Shown here piece by piece: positions 34,513-45,877 of a DNA stretch of 46,723 nt; positions within the stretch are counted from its first letter, which is position 1; the number at the start of each line of letters is the position of its first letter. Origin of the DNA: Arachnopeziza araneosa (Eukaryota; Ascomycota; Leotiomycetes; Helotiales; Arachnopezizaceae); contig QYAI01000175.1 of assembly GCA_003988855.1 (NCBI GenBank), positions 1 through 46,723 of the forward strand, written 5' to 3'. Both the position numbers and the translations under genes were made by a program. The notes under the pieces are model-generated. The model did no database searches and was not told where the DNA came from. It was given only the letters and a program-made list of their open reading frames with translations.

Positions 34513-34734
34513 TCAGTCTGTTGAACGACGAGCTCTTATTTTCATATGTTCCTTCTCGAACGCGGTAATACGAATCTGATTTGCTGAACATGGAGGTGAG
34601 ACCTCCACGCCGCAGCACAACGTCACAGCGTGGATCGCCGCGATCCTGATCCTCCGTTGCAACTCCCTCTCTGGCGACGTCTCAGGCAGGGTCAAGATCG
34701 CGTCCATCAGGAGCAGCTTCCGCTGCCGCGCCAT
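34513..34734 (-). pseudogene. Possible fragment of a DUF3435-type (tyrosine-recombinase-like) protein
   Basis: The 73-codon frame MARQRKLLLMDAILTLPETS...ELQRRIRIAAIHAVTLCCGVE resembles, from memory, the C-terminal tail of fungal DUF3435/FluG-type proteins (a pattern like LPE.S.E.E.QRRI.AI.AVT.YCG.EE). Those proteins belong to tyrosine-recombinase-like mobile element families that include Starship captains. Only the tail is present, and there is no catalytic region. This is a weak call; a short chance frame is the alternative. Confidence 0.3.
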
Positions 34735-35600
34735 CCCGTTTCCAAGGCGCTTAACTTAAGTACTCAAAAGTACGCCTCCTACGCGTATATAATGTAGTGG
34801 TTGAGTTGGTCGGGGAATGTCATCTTCATAATCCTAAACAAAAATAAATCTAAGCGCCGACTTCCGCAGTTGAGTGTCCCCGCCAAGCAGGGGGATGCGG
34901 GATCTGAATGACTTAGCTAGGCCATAATCATACTAGTGTCCGCGCAAGCGGGTCCAAAAGTTCATTGCGACAGAAGTATTTGTTGGCTGTGTACGGAAGT
35001 CGCGACCAAAAGTCTTCGCACACGCTAAAAATGTCACGAATCTAGGACCCCTCACTCGTGATCACGTGCCTAGGGGCAGACCCGCGGGGCTGCAGCCAGG
35101 CAGCCTAGCGCGTCCTGACGTGTCTGAGTAAATAAAACCCACTGTAGATCTCAGAGCTTCTTGCTCTTCTTTCTTTAGCTTAGAATAGTCTGAATGGAGC
35201 CTTCAACCTGCTTTTCAAGCCTTCGAATTGGCCTCGTGACATCTAGCTTCCGACTCCGGGTTCGAATCCGAGTCTAACAAAACTGGTTTTTGAGGACCTA
35301 GTACTACTAAATCAGCTTCCAAAACCTACCTTACTTCCTCTTCGAGCTCAAGGGCTAATCAAACGCCGGAATAAGAAGGTAGAGCTGCGGATTAAAGAGA
35401 TTGAGGTTGAAGCTACTATAGCACCGTGATGCATGAACGATGACTGATGAATTCTTAGTGCTTGCGTACATAAAACTATGTAAGAAGACAAACACACTTT
35501 ATTTATAAATTCTAACATTAAGAACTCTGTTTAATTTCTTTTGCGGCGGTAAAAATTTATAATCCTCACTCGCTAACCAAGAGCAAACTTGTGATATTAT
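34735..35600. mobile_element. Transposable-element-like debris with tRNA-like B-box
   Basis: The composition changes here relative to the neighbours. There is a palindromic block GTGATCAC/CACGTG (about 35058-35068), a TATA-like aaataaaacc (35130-35139) and a pol III B-box-like GGGTTCGAATCC (35258-35269) whose flanks do not fold into a complete tRNA T-arm. A 46-codon open frame at 35292-35429 (EDLVLLNQLPKPTLLPLRA, RRNKKVELRIKEIEVEATIAP) reads like real protein but has no ATG and no known family. Together this suggests TE remnants; the type is undetermined. Confidence 0.35.
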
Positions 35601-36708
35601 TTATCACAAAAAGGCGACTGATCTAGCAGACTAGACATTTTATAAATCATCATTCATAAATAGCGGTGCAATTAATAATATACCATTATTGTTCATAGCC
35701 TGGCCATTGTATTTATGACTGGGCCAAATTGACGAGCAGTCGGAGCAGCATCTTCCTATTTCACACTTTGCAAAATTTAACTTTTGCAATATATAGACTA
35801 TTGATATAAAAGAAGGTATATATTTACAGCGTTTTACTTTGCGATAATAAATATTGTAGTAGGATTTTTGGTTGCAGAGCAAGGTTGGGGTAAAACACGT
35901 GACTTCTGGCCGTTGTCTTGATGACTCAGTCAGTACCTCAGCCACGCATATACATCAGCCACAGATATCTAGCCACAACAAGGAGGAAGGAAAACGAGCA
36001 GCGAAAGCAAAGGTTCATGCATCGTGTGAAGCGCGCTTCGTATGAAGCGTATTTCGACAGAAGCGAGCGTCCATAGAATGAGTAGGGTGAACCGGGTGAA
36101 TATCCAATCTCCTACCAAACCTCAACTCCGCGCAATCAGCTTCGGATTAGTCAACATGCAAGCCACAGATGCCAGCCCAAGTACCGTATTCAGCCCTCGA
36201 CGTAACGATTCACCGTCTTACCAGCATTAAGCTTTTGAAGCAAGGCTGGGCACTGCTGACAAAACTCCCCGTCTCTCAGGCGCAAGGCTCAGGTTCAGGC
36301 GCAAGGCTCAGGTTCAGGCACCAACGCCGCGTTTATAAGCAGCTGTCTTTGTGGGAGCCGGATATACCTGCATCCATGGATATAAGGAAGAAAAATGATT
36401 GAGAGTCGAGGCTTGGATCAAGCTTATCTGGTTGCATCCAGTAGTCAAATATGGTGATAACGTGCGCGGCAGAAATTGGCGTCCATACGGCGCGGACTGT
36501 TTGACGTAAATCACCGTAAAGCCCTCCAGTAGGAACGGAATGTCCGTGGATGCAAGTCCGACGGACTTTAGCTTGATTTGAAGTATCGGGCCCCATACCC
36601 CTGTCTACCCTCGAGAGAAAGAACGCATATCTCTGAAATAAAGCCAACTACTCAAAAATCTCATGACCGACTTAACACCATATCTTGCACATTGACGGCA
36701 GTCTCATA
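35601..36708. other. Upstream region of the large Zn2Cys6 regulator
   Basis: AT-rich to about 35880, then mixed. It contains CACGTGAC (35888-35895) and a perfect 19-nt tandem duplication (36278-36315). Open frames here (36042-36402) lack any family signal. It is probably promoter and 5' UTR for the regulator starting at 36709. Confidence 0.5.
36278..36320. repeat. 19-nt perfect tandem duplication
   Basis: caggcgcaaggctcaggtt occurs twice in a row, followed by caggca, the beginning of a third copy. It lies about 390 nt upstream of the regulator start codon. Confidence 0.85.
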
Positions 36709-39247
36709 ATGCTTTCGCAACTCCAGACTGACGAGGAACAAGCGTCACACTCTCCCGCAGACTCCAACGGCGCAGCATCCAACCCCTCGCCAGCAGCGAA
36801 CCACAGCCCGAAAGAAAGAAAGCAGCAACCTCATGGCTTGAATGCGCGATCATGCGTTACCTGCAGACGGAGGAAGGTGAAATGCAACAAGGAGAATCCG
36901 TGTTCGAATTGCGTCAAGGCCAGCATACAATGTATATTTCCAGCGCCTGGGCGAGCCCCGCGGAGGCCCCGTCAAGGTGGAAAAGTCGTCAGTGAGAGGG
37001 AGGCAGAACTATTAAAACGATTGAGACGATTAGAAGGCGTAGTAGAGGAACTCAGTGGACAAGTAGAAGTTGAAGCGATCAAGCACTCACCCTCGAGCGA
37101 TCATTCTTCGATACACAAGGATGGAGACTCGGGCAACACACCGGAGAGCGGAAAGTCTGGGACTTTGCGCGTTATAGGGATGGATGAGGGGAGTGGGAAT
37201 AGGAAAGACTGGATGGCAAGAGCTTTCAGGATCGGCCACGGACCGCCAAAGACAGCATTCACCGGAGATGAAGTCGCCAATGGGATTGGACGATTGGTTT
37301 TGGACGAAGGGAAGAGTGAATATGTTGCTTCGCCATTCTGGGCCTCTATAACAGAAGAAATGGATGAGATTAGAGAGGCCCTTGACGATCGGGACTTCGA
37401 CTCGGACTCAGATGCTCCTATCTACCCTACTAAACTCATAACGGAACCAGGTCATCAAAGTTTTATAATGGGATATAGTAGCAGTGATGTCAATCTCAAA
37501 GCTCTGCACCCTCTACCGTCACAGATACCATTCTATTGGCAGACATTTTTGGAGAACGTACAACCTCTAACCAAGATTGTGCATACTCCGACAATGAATA
37601 AGACCATCAAAGATGTTCAAAGCCACCTAGATAGTCTCAGCAAGAGCACTGAGGCTCTGATGTTCTCTATATACTTTGCAACAATTACATCTATGACTAG
37701 TCAAGAGGTATGTCAATTGCAATACTTCTCTCACTATACTAACATCTTAGGTACGTACAAACCTCGGAGTCGATAAAGAAACTCTTCTCAAGCAATACCG
37801 CTTCGGCGTTGAGCAAGCACTCGCACGTGCCTCTTTCCTCAACACCAACGAAATTGTGACGGTACAAGCTTTTGTACTCTTTCTCGTTTGTGTCCGCCGT
37901 CACGATGACACTCGTTTTGTTTGGTCACTCACTGGCCTGGCCCTCCGCATCGCTCAATCTTTGGGTCTTCATCGCGATGGATATCAATTTGGCCTCCCTC
38001 CTTTTGATGTCGAGATGCGCCGGCGCCTGTGGTGGCAAGTTTGCATCCTCGATACTCGCGCATCTGAAGATCATGGCAGTGAACCTTCTATAACGGACTA
38101 CTCCTTTGACACCGAATTTCCCTCCTCTATCAACGACGAGGATCTAAATCCAGAAGCTACTGAACCACCTACTCCACAACCTGGCGTCTCGGAAATGACA
38201 TTTTGCTTAATAAGATACGAAATTTGCTCCTTGACTCGAAAATTAACATATACACCTCCTGGGCCTGCACCTTGTAAAGTCAACGGTCAATTCCCAATGA
38301 CACTAGAAGAGAAAGAACGCTTGATCCAGGAGAAGGCGGCTCACCTGGAGACTACATATCTCCAACACTGTACGAATGCTGGCCCTCTCTACTGGGTCTC
38401 TGCCACCGTAGCTCGTCTCATTGTGGCCAAAATGTCGTTAATAATCTACCACCCCTTTACCCAGCCTGGAAAGCCCAACTCTCTATCTCAAGACATCAAA
38501 GACCGCCTTTTTATGGCCAGCATTGAAATCATCGAATACTCCTGCATTCTCGAGAGCGAAGCAACCACCAAGCAATGGGGCTGGCTCTTCCATACTTATA
38601 TCCAGTGGCACGCCGTAGCTTATATACTTGGCGAGCTGTGCGTACGTGGTGAAAGTTCAATCGTTGATCGTGCGTGGCAGGCCATCGAAAGTTGCTGGGA
38701 TTCTTGGGGTCTCAAAGCCAGAGCTAGCAAGAGCGGAATGCTATGGATGCCGATGAGGAAGTTGATGGTGCGTGCCAGAAGGCGGAGGGAAGAAAACGCT
38801 ATGATGGGCATAACTGGAAGCTTTCCAGAGAGATACACTCGCCCTCCTGCTGAAGCTTATACGGGTGCCTCTCCCTGTCCAGGGAATATAGCTCGCGATC
38901 GCCAGCTATCAGCAGGACCAGATACCTACTCTCCACCAAATCCAAATGTTGAAATTTTTGATCCAAATAACCTCGCTCAACCAGATCTAGATCGTCTCTT
39001 AAATATGTCTGCTCCAGAACAGCTGAGCAATAGTACTTGGCTCACTAGCGATTTGAACGTCAGCAATGGTAATGGCAACATGCAATTTACTGATCTGGGT
39101 GATATAGATATGGATATTGGGACTGTGGAGTGGGATAACTGGGACGAAATGGTTAGAGACTTTCAGATTCAGGCAGATAATCCGGCAATGCAGCCAGGAG
39201 ATGGAGTGAGGGGACCGACACTTGGAGGAATGGGTGGATGGTGGTAG
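36709..39247 (+). CDS. Zn2Cys6 transcription factor with fungal-specific TF domain
   Basis: Exons 36709-37707 and 37751-39247 (43-nt intron, GTATGT donor, TACTAAC branch) give 831 aa. The frame extends upstream without an ATG, so MLSQLQTDEE at 36709 is the start. The Zn2Cys6 cluster is at Cys49, 52, 59, 65, 68 and 75 (RSCVTCRRRKVKCNKENPCSNCVKASIQC), with a proline-rich linker and a leucine-rich coiled coil (about 96-122, EREAELLKRLRRLEGVVEEL). The middle carries the fungal TF domain (PF04082): VQAFVLFLVCVRRHDDTR, TGLALRIAQSLGLHRDG and EMRRRLWWQVCILDTRASEDHG. The C-terminus is acidic and Asn/Asp-rich, suiting transcriptional activation. The target genes are unknown; its neighbours are a TE-like region and a decayed transporter. 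Pathway assignment is not possible from sequence. Confidence 0.95.
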
Positions 39248-39794
39248 CACAAGTAATGTTGTATGTTTGGATTCAGATACCATGTTATTGATGATGGTAT
39301 TACGGCATAATGATGGGGTTACGTGATGTATGCTAAGGGAGTAAGGTTGTACTTGGGACTGGATGAACTTAGAAATGGGAAAGGTTAGGAATGATATCCA
39401 CTCAATCATCAGTATAGCAAGAGTTTTGAAGGGAAAAGTGAATATGGTTATTCGGTCAATCAATGATAAAGCCATGCGTAGATTAAACTCGTAAATTACG
39501 CTAAACTGGTCGTCAGCTATATTCAGCTTCTCAGATTACCAGTTTATAGCCGCATGTCGATACAAGAGGAGGAACCAGCATGTTTATTACAAGCCTGCTT
39601 CTCTCCCCACTGGCATGATGTTAGATAACGTATTTGTTGAGACAAGAATGGATTAATAGAAACCGGCGATTAGCAGAGGCTCAGAACAGCTCACTACGCA
39701 TATCCGTGATTAAGTTTCTAGCACCTCCATTCCTTTGAGGAGAACGAGGCAACTGTTTTCGTTTCGTTTTTCTTGGACTCTCTTTTGCATTGCG
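39248..39794. other. Intergenic region
   Basis: 3' flank of the Zn2Cys6 gene and of the minus-strand Kelch relic. No gene, repeat or RNA is seen. Confidence 0.45.
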
Positions 39795-40430
39795 CTAGCC
39801 CTCTAGTTCTGGTCTCCTGTCGGTTCCCAACTCGGGGTACGCTTGAATGCCGTGGAGCTCGTGTACCGATGTAGGAGCCCGCTGCTCATCCTTCGCTTCT
39901 CTGGGATACTCCTGTTTCTTCTCGACGCTAGTGCTCTGTCCGCGTCCGCGTCCGGCGCGGTAGAACCAGATCAGAAACACCAGGACGATAAGTGCGATGA
40001 TACTGCCTACAATCCCGCCTGCAATTGCCCCGGTTGGCGTCTTTGATTTGGTTGGTGGGTTGCTCTGTGAAGGCTTGGCATTCGTGGGTGCTGCTGTGGA
40101 TGGCGCTGTTGAGGATGGTTTCGAGGTAGCTGATGCTGGTTGGGTGAATAGAGCTGCTAGAGATGGGTTGTCCCAGATGGGATATCATGAGCTGCAAGGT
40201 TGTGGTTAATGTATATCGCACATTCAAGGATAATTATGGTACTAACTTGTTCGAATAGAAGTACTTCACCATGTTTGATTGTGTGCATGGATTGGGATTT
40301 GCACTGTAGTTTGAAGACCAAGTCAGGGTGGTCAAGTTAAAAGTTCCAATGCTATACATCCACGGATCGATGGCACCGGAAATCATCGGATCGAAACCAC
40401 CATAGCTGAACATTTGGTTCCCTATAGTTT
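39795..40430 (-). pseudogene. 3' remnant of a Kelch-type protein with membrane anchor
   Basis: Read leftward from about 40430, the frame gives NQMFSYGGFDPMISGAIDPW, IGTFNLTTLTWSSNYSANP and MVKYFYSN. This is the last Kelch-like blade and linker of a known type of fungal Kelch/membrane protein (YGG...DPW...F...LTW...Y). A 55-nt intron-like gap 40246-40192 (GTTAGT, TTGCAG) follows. The reading then meets TGA (40187-40185) and resumes as YPIWDNPSLAALF. A Ser/Thr/Pro stalk, one membrane helix (GAIAGGIVGSIIALIVLVFLIWFY) and a basic/polar tail to the stop at 39795 come next. The N-terminal Kelch blades are not found upstream. The missing 5' part and the in-frame stop make this a broken gene, though transcription of the 3' part cannot be excluded. 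Confidence 0.7.
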
Positions 40431-41112
40431 GATTACTGTTCGCCTTTTTTGACCTTGCAAGTTATTCCTTTTCAAAGTGGCTCTGCTGATCCGACTAAAG
40501 AACTTTGACAAAGTACATCCTCATTTCAAGTCATCTGATTAATCAGCACCCTTCCGTACTACTTTATCTGGAAGTGATCCTCCGAGCCTATTCTTTTAGT
40601 AAAATCAAGAACTTCCAAGTCACAACTCTGTCCGCGAAACACCTCTATAAAATGAAAATTCTTGCCGCGTCATGGTTGGCTTTGGTAATTCTTTGAATGA
40701 AATAGGTAAACGCTTCGATTGATCATGTAACTCCAAAGGACGAAGTTTACCTGAGCAGATAACAATAATAGAAAGTTCATCTAAGCTTTGTTTTCTCAAT
40801 AGTTTTTGGTCTTTCTCATATTAACTGGAAGCTAGATGATAGATGTGTGAGATAATGACAAAAGAGAAGTCGTGAAAATCTTCGGAATAATTTCAATTGA
40901 GATGATAATAATTCTGGATTTCTCTAATTCGAGATAAACTAGACAAACAACAATGATACGCATTCGGCGATATATATCTAAACCTTGCCATAGAAAATCG
41001 TGCTAGCCCCCTTATCAAGAAGAGCGCTGCTTAAAACACATGATATCAGCAGTGTACAATTTTTCGCGGTGAGGAGTCTAGTCTTTCTTACAATGAAGCT
41101 AGAAGTTTGGAT
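40431..41112. other. AT-rich intergenic region
   Basis: AT-rich DNA between two decayed genes. I looked for the missing Kelch blades here on the minus strand and did not find them. Confidence 0.45.
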
Positions 41113-43039
41113 TCAAGCTTCAAGCTGGCTCGAGTTTACTGGATTAATTCTCGGCCCCGATAATACCTTCTCGAGCCCTGTCCTGGTCTCGATATGCTCA
41201 GTCGATAGTGTTTGATGTTGGATTAACGTGCATAACAAAAAGCCAAGGACAGCTACGGAAGCGTAGAATATCCACATCGACCTCAAACTATGAGCGAAGG
41301 ATTCCCTAACGAACAGTTTCTGCATCGGAGGCAAGGTCCCGATGAATTTGACATTGGCCGCAGCTGAACCACCAGAAAACTTCTGCGCTATGTCTATAGG
41401 AAGAATAGCGAGCATTTGCTCGTAGTTTTTTGCATTTCGCCTTGAAAAATAACTCCGTCGATCACAACGGAGATCGCTGTTGACAAATTGCGGACAAATC
41501 CCATCAGAGCTGTTGCAGCGGCCACATCACTATGTTCTACCGAGGATTGTAGAGAGATTATAAGGGGTTGGAATCCCATTCCGACTCATATTCCAATAAT
41601 GACTTCCAGGACGATAATTTCAAGGAGTGTAGAGTTGACATCCAATTTGATAAAAAGCCCAAATCCAAGAGAAGTGAGTGCCATTTCAATCCAAATGAGC
41701 TCCAAATATCGTCCGGTTCGATGAATAACCGCCCCAGCTGCAACACCGACAAGTGATTGTAGAACGGTGATGGGAAAGATCAAAAGTCCAGAGTGAATTG
41801 GTGTAGACCCTTTCACTGCCTGGAAATACAACGGAAGAAAGTACCATGACGATGCATTCACCTGCTGGACGTTAGCACTGACTAAACAAAGATTAAGGAC
41901 ATACGACTCCATGCATAAAACATACTAAAAGTGAAGCAATATTCGAGCGTTTTCGTAAGATTTGCATCGGCATGATAGGATTCGGCGCGAATCTAGCTTC
42001 GTAGAACGCGAAGATGATACTTGTAAAGATCCCAAACACTATCAGGCAGACAACCTTCGGTGAGCCCCAAGGGCTGATGACTCCGCCCAGATTCAGCCCA
42101 AGAAGAAACATCAAACTCATGCCCAAGACGAAAAGGATACCGAGCCAGTCGAAGGCTTGTGCTCCTAGCAAAAGACTTGTCCTAGGATTGTGTACTTTCA
42201 GGCACAAACAGAGAATGAGAAACGAGAATGCAGAAATTGGGAAATTGATCCACCAGTTCCATCTCCAAGAAACATATTGCATAAAAGCTCCACCGAGAAG
42301 AAGCCCAATACCACCCGCAAGACTCCATACCACACCCATCAGTCCGAGGAAGAAACCACGATTCCTAATATTCTAAATCAACCTCATCATCTTATGATAC
42401 TCGTCAGGCCTCTTACCTCATACTGAACAAATCACTGATACAAATATTGGTAAGAATGATCATCCCGCCTGCAGCGGAACCTTGGATAGAACGACCAGCG
42501 ATCAACCTCCCCATGGTAGTAGATGTTGCACAGATAGTTGAGCCAGCAGCGAAAATGAACACCGCAGATAGCAAGATGATCTTCCGACCCCAGATGTTGG
42601 AGAGTTTGCCCCATACTGGAGTCGCTGCTGCACTAGATAAGAGATACGCTGATCTAATCTATGTGTATAAAGTGGCAGAATGTAGTTCGCTTACAATTGT
42701 GGGCGTAGCTGTTGTGGCTATGGAAAAGTCCAGGGCGGCGAGAAAGAGAGTGAGCTGGTCAGAGGATTCTTATGTCAGGAAGAGTGTTTTGGAAACAATT
42801 CACTAGGGTTGAATGATAACACTCACAAACAATGTAGAAAGTGTCGCTATTAACTGAAGCTTACTTCTGATCAGGGATGGTTCTGTTTGCGCAGGACTGC
42901 CACGGCTTTCCAGATCATGTTTCGCTTGAAGCTCAGCCGAAATATCTCTACATTGATTTTCATTGCCAGGTTCGATAATCGTAGTGAGTTCTACTCCATG
43001 ATCAGTATCTGAACGAGATATTTGGTCTAAATTTGCCAT
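41113..43039 (-). pseudogene. Decayed MFS drug-type (DHA2, 14-TM) transporter gene
   Basis: The proposed exons are 43039-42827, 42754-42417, 42364-41905 and 41864-41113; all introns (40-72 nt) keep good signals. The product reads as a DHA2-family exporter: a cytosolic N-terminus, TLFLAALDFSIATTATPTI, WGKLSNIWGRKIILLSAVF, AGRSIQGSAAGGMIILTNICISDLFSMRNRGFFLG, GIGLLLGGAFMQYVSWRWNWWINFPI, SSWYFLPLYFQAVKG and GFVRNLSTAISVVIDGVIFQ. Three lesions interrupt it. TAG at 42661-42659 stands where the family has Trp (Y-T-stop-I-R-SAYLL). TGA at 41588-41586 lies in the GIxVGMGFQP loop. One base is missing in the A-run at 41426-41431, after which the C-terminus (MLAILPIDIAQKFSGG...SLRSMWIFY) continues in another frame. 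A 36-nt splice could bypass the TAG but is too short to be likely. Not functional as read. Confidence 0.88.
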
Positions 43040-44730
43040 GATAGGTAATAATCGGTGCGAATTTGCAGATGCTGAATTGTTGTGAAACGAGAAACAAATC
43101 CCTTTATATTGTTCTCCATCTCGAATTTGTCAAGAAAGGCTTATATTTTCCTGGTGTTACGATATGATGGAATCGAAACAACAATTGGACTCAATGTTGG
43201 AGAGCAATGTACAGAATCTAATCAAAGTAGAGGAATAAAGAAACACGGAAGCTCACATGGAGGTGGAATTAAATATGTCAAAAGGTAGAAGAGCATTGCT
43301 TCATAACTTTATGCTGTTCAACAATCCCTAGATACGCTAATCTTAAAGACACGTTTCTGCTTGGATATGTATTGGTAATATCAGATATTAAAGCCCAGGA
43401 ATTAATCGGTAGCACAGCCAGAGTACTTTAAAACAAGAGAAGTGTTGTTATCATACATGGAGTATTCACAACAATCGCAAATAAGCAGTAGTAAACTTCG
43501 TGCGCAGTTAAGATATATTGGGAAGTAGATTCACCAATGTCGAGATCGAAGATGCTTAGTCATAGAATAGCAACAGCTATGAAACTAATGCGGGACACCG
43601 ATACTAAGTTTGACTTAGAATGGCATGAATGTCGTCAAAGAAAAGTCGTGATATAAATCTTCTAGGGTGTTACTCAAAGTAAACAGAGCGAAGGCGGCTG
43701 CTCTCAACCATGACTGGGGTACGGTTTCTGACCTCTCTACATACCACCCCTCTTCGCTTGGCAGTGTTTTTATGGAGGCCTCCATGCATAGGTTCCTGTC
43801 AAAATTAAAAACGAGAGATATATTAATACGAGCAAGTCAAAGAAGAGTACCACTCACAATGATCAAAGCAAGCAAAACGCCACTTGCGACTTTCGGGCTG
43901 AACTTAACAAACTAGGGGCAGATTCCAAAGTGTGCCATCCAGTGAAGTACTCGCCACATGCAGGTTGATTATTCCTAAGAAGGTGCATCTGTATGCAAGT
44001 TTTACCTCTGGAAGAAAGCTGACTGTCTGGTTTGCAAACTCAGCACGGTTTGTACACGTTTAGTGCTATCCACATTTTTAGAGGTGTCAAAATCCCCTGG
44101 TTTATTTATCGATTGCAAGAACTTCTGAGACTTGTGGAATTTAATAATTTTGATATCCCAGTCCTAAACAATTTGAAGTGCCAGACTCATAACGTAGTGG
44201 AGGCAAGGGATGCGGCGAGAGAGGAGTTTCTCCACTAGCAAAACAGAGACTGAACAATCTGCGCCTTCAATTGGGCTTTCATTCCCTCGTCCATTGCCAT
44301 TTCACTGCATTTAATTCCTACAATAGGTTGGAGATCTGGCAGTAGATCGGCTACTGAATCTTGGCAACAGATTTTCTCCATTCCGATCTCCACCATATTC
44401 CAATTTAGGTAATAATTATGTAAGCAGAATACGGCGCGATGATGATTACTCACTAAGATACACCGGAGAGTTCCATTTTTAACCAGATTCAAGAATGAGC
44501 TGCATGTAAGGGGTTGGTTGATATTATTAAGCTGTATAGATCTCAGTAGATTGGAAATCAGAGAATAGGGAGGAAGAGATATAAAGTCTCGAGAGTTTCG
44601 GTATCACTCAAGGAAATACTCACGTTGCAATCACATTCACTTTCTCAAGATCCTTAGATTCCAATTCGAACAACTCAAACAACTCGAACAACTCAAAAAT
44701 CCAAACAAACATCAAAGTTCTTTTACAATC
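43040..44730. other. Intergenic region with possible coding debris
   Basis: No gene supported. On the minus strand about 43970-43700, segments such as VLHWMAHFGI (then a stop) and FVKFSPKVASGVLLALI are separated from further text by a GTGAGT...TTGACAG intron-like gap. They look like coding remains of an unidentified membrane protein. Another minus-strand frame (44235-44492) has no signature. The last 50 nt before the ATG at 44731 contain CAACTC(A/G)AA repeats, probably 5' UTR. Confidence 0.4.
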
Positions 44731-45877
44731 ATGCCATCAATTCTCGTCTTCGGTGGCACGGGCCTTATGGGCTCTCACCTGGTCGTTGCTCTCAAGAAAG
44801 CACATCCAACCTACTCGCTCACGGTATACATCCGAAGCGACTCCAAGGAATTACATGAGTACTTGAAAAATGTTGGTGTTGACAACATCGTCACCGGTGA
44901 CTTCAGCGAGACAGAGAAGATCTCAAAATTGGCTTCCGGCTTTGATGCTGTTATCAACTGTGGTAGCTCATGGGACGTGCCTCTTACAAAAGCTATTATC
45001 CATGGTCTGGAGACAAAGTATGACGAAGGAAAAGGAAAGTCAAGCTTGATCCATGTTAGTGGAACGGGCAATTTTGTAGACGGGAAGAAGGATGGAAAGT
45101 ATGCCGGGCCTGGGGCAGGTGACAGCAAAGTCTGGAGTGTAAGTCCACTATTTTGAGACATGTCATACTGTCAGTATCAAACTCAAAATCAATGCTAATA
45201 GTAAATCTAGGATGATGACGAAGAGGATATGAGATTGATCAACACTGAAATGCTTAATGGTGGACCCGACGTTGAGTAAGTATCCCTCTAAATTCCGTTT
45301 TATAAATAACGAAACATGAAGCTGACCGGGTTTACTAAACAGAGTGCTGGAAGCAGACAAAAGAGGGAAAGTGAACTCTTATATCGTTTTCCCATCAGGC
45401 GTCTACGGTCACTCCCTTGGCCCCGTTCCAGGCGCGGCTCTCGGCGTGATTCAACTCCTATACAAACTCCAAGCCGAGCAAGTTGGCTTCGTGCCTTATG
45501 TTGGAGAAGGCACCTCGCTCTTTCAGTCTTTGCACGTCGAAGATTTCCCCCCTTTCGTACTGAAAGTCCTTGATGAAGCTCTCAAGACAGACTCGCCCAA
45601 GGACAGTGTCTACGCACGATGCTTTTTTATGACCAGTCAGCCAACGCCGTGGAAGGAAGTTAGTGAGGCTTTTGCGAAGTTGCTACACGCTCAGGGCGTC
45701 GTGAAGAGCCCAGAAGCAAAAAGCGTTCCTCTGTCAGAGGCGGGAGATGGCGAGTTACCCAACTTGCAAGCGGGAAGCATGTTGCTGAAGAATGAGAGAG
45801 CAAAAAGATTGGGATATAAGCCCGTCAAGGAGGATGTGGTGGCATTCATTGAAAAAGAATTAGAAAAATTCAAGTAG
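44731..45877 (+). CDS. NAD(P)-binding Rossmann-fold protein (atypical SDR / epimerase-like)
   Basis: Exons 44731-45138, 45211-45275 and 45343-45877 (introns 72 and 67 nt, GTAAGT donors, phases closed) give 335 aa. The N-terminus PSILVFGGTGLMGSHLV has the GxxGxxG dinucleotide motif; FDAVINCGSSWDVPLTKAII and LIHVSGTGNFVDG correspond to strands 4 and 5 of the fold. YIVFPSGVYGHSLGPVPGAA and LHVEDFPPFVLKVLDEAL are family-like later elements. No YxxxK catalytic pair is evident where expected, so it is an atypical SDR; redox, epimerase or regulatory function cannot be chosen. It resembles fungal proteins annotated as nucleoside-diphosphate-sugar epimerases. The C-terminus (ERAKRLGYKPVKEDVVAFIEKELEKF) is the usual end of such proteins. 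There is no signal peptide; it appears intact. Confidence 0.9.

Noticed and set aside
36042..36402. Two short plus-strand open frames upstream of the Zn2Cys6 gene
   Set aside because: No start context, no family signal, and part of the sequence is a 19-nt tandem duplication.
39928..40227. 99-codon minus-strand frame starting MNVRYTL
   Set aside because: Out of frame with the stalk and membrane helix, which match the Kelch/membrane family in the neighbouring frame.
42659..42694. 36-nt GTAAGC...CATAG intron that would remove the TAG of the MFS gene
   Set aside because: Too short for fungal splicing, and the removed residues align with conserved MFS sequence; a nonsense mutation of Trp fits better.
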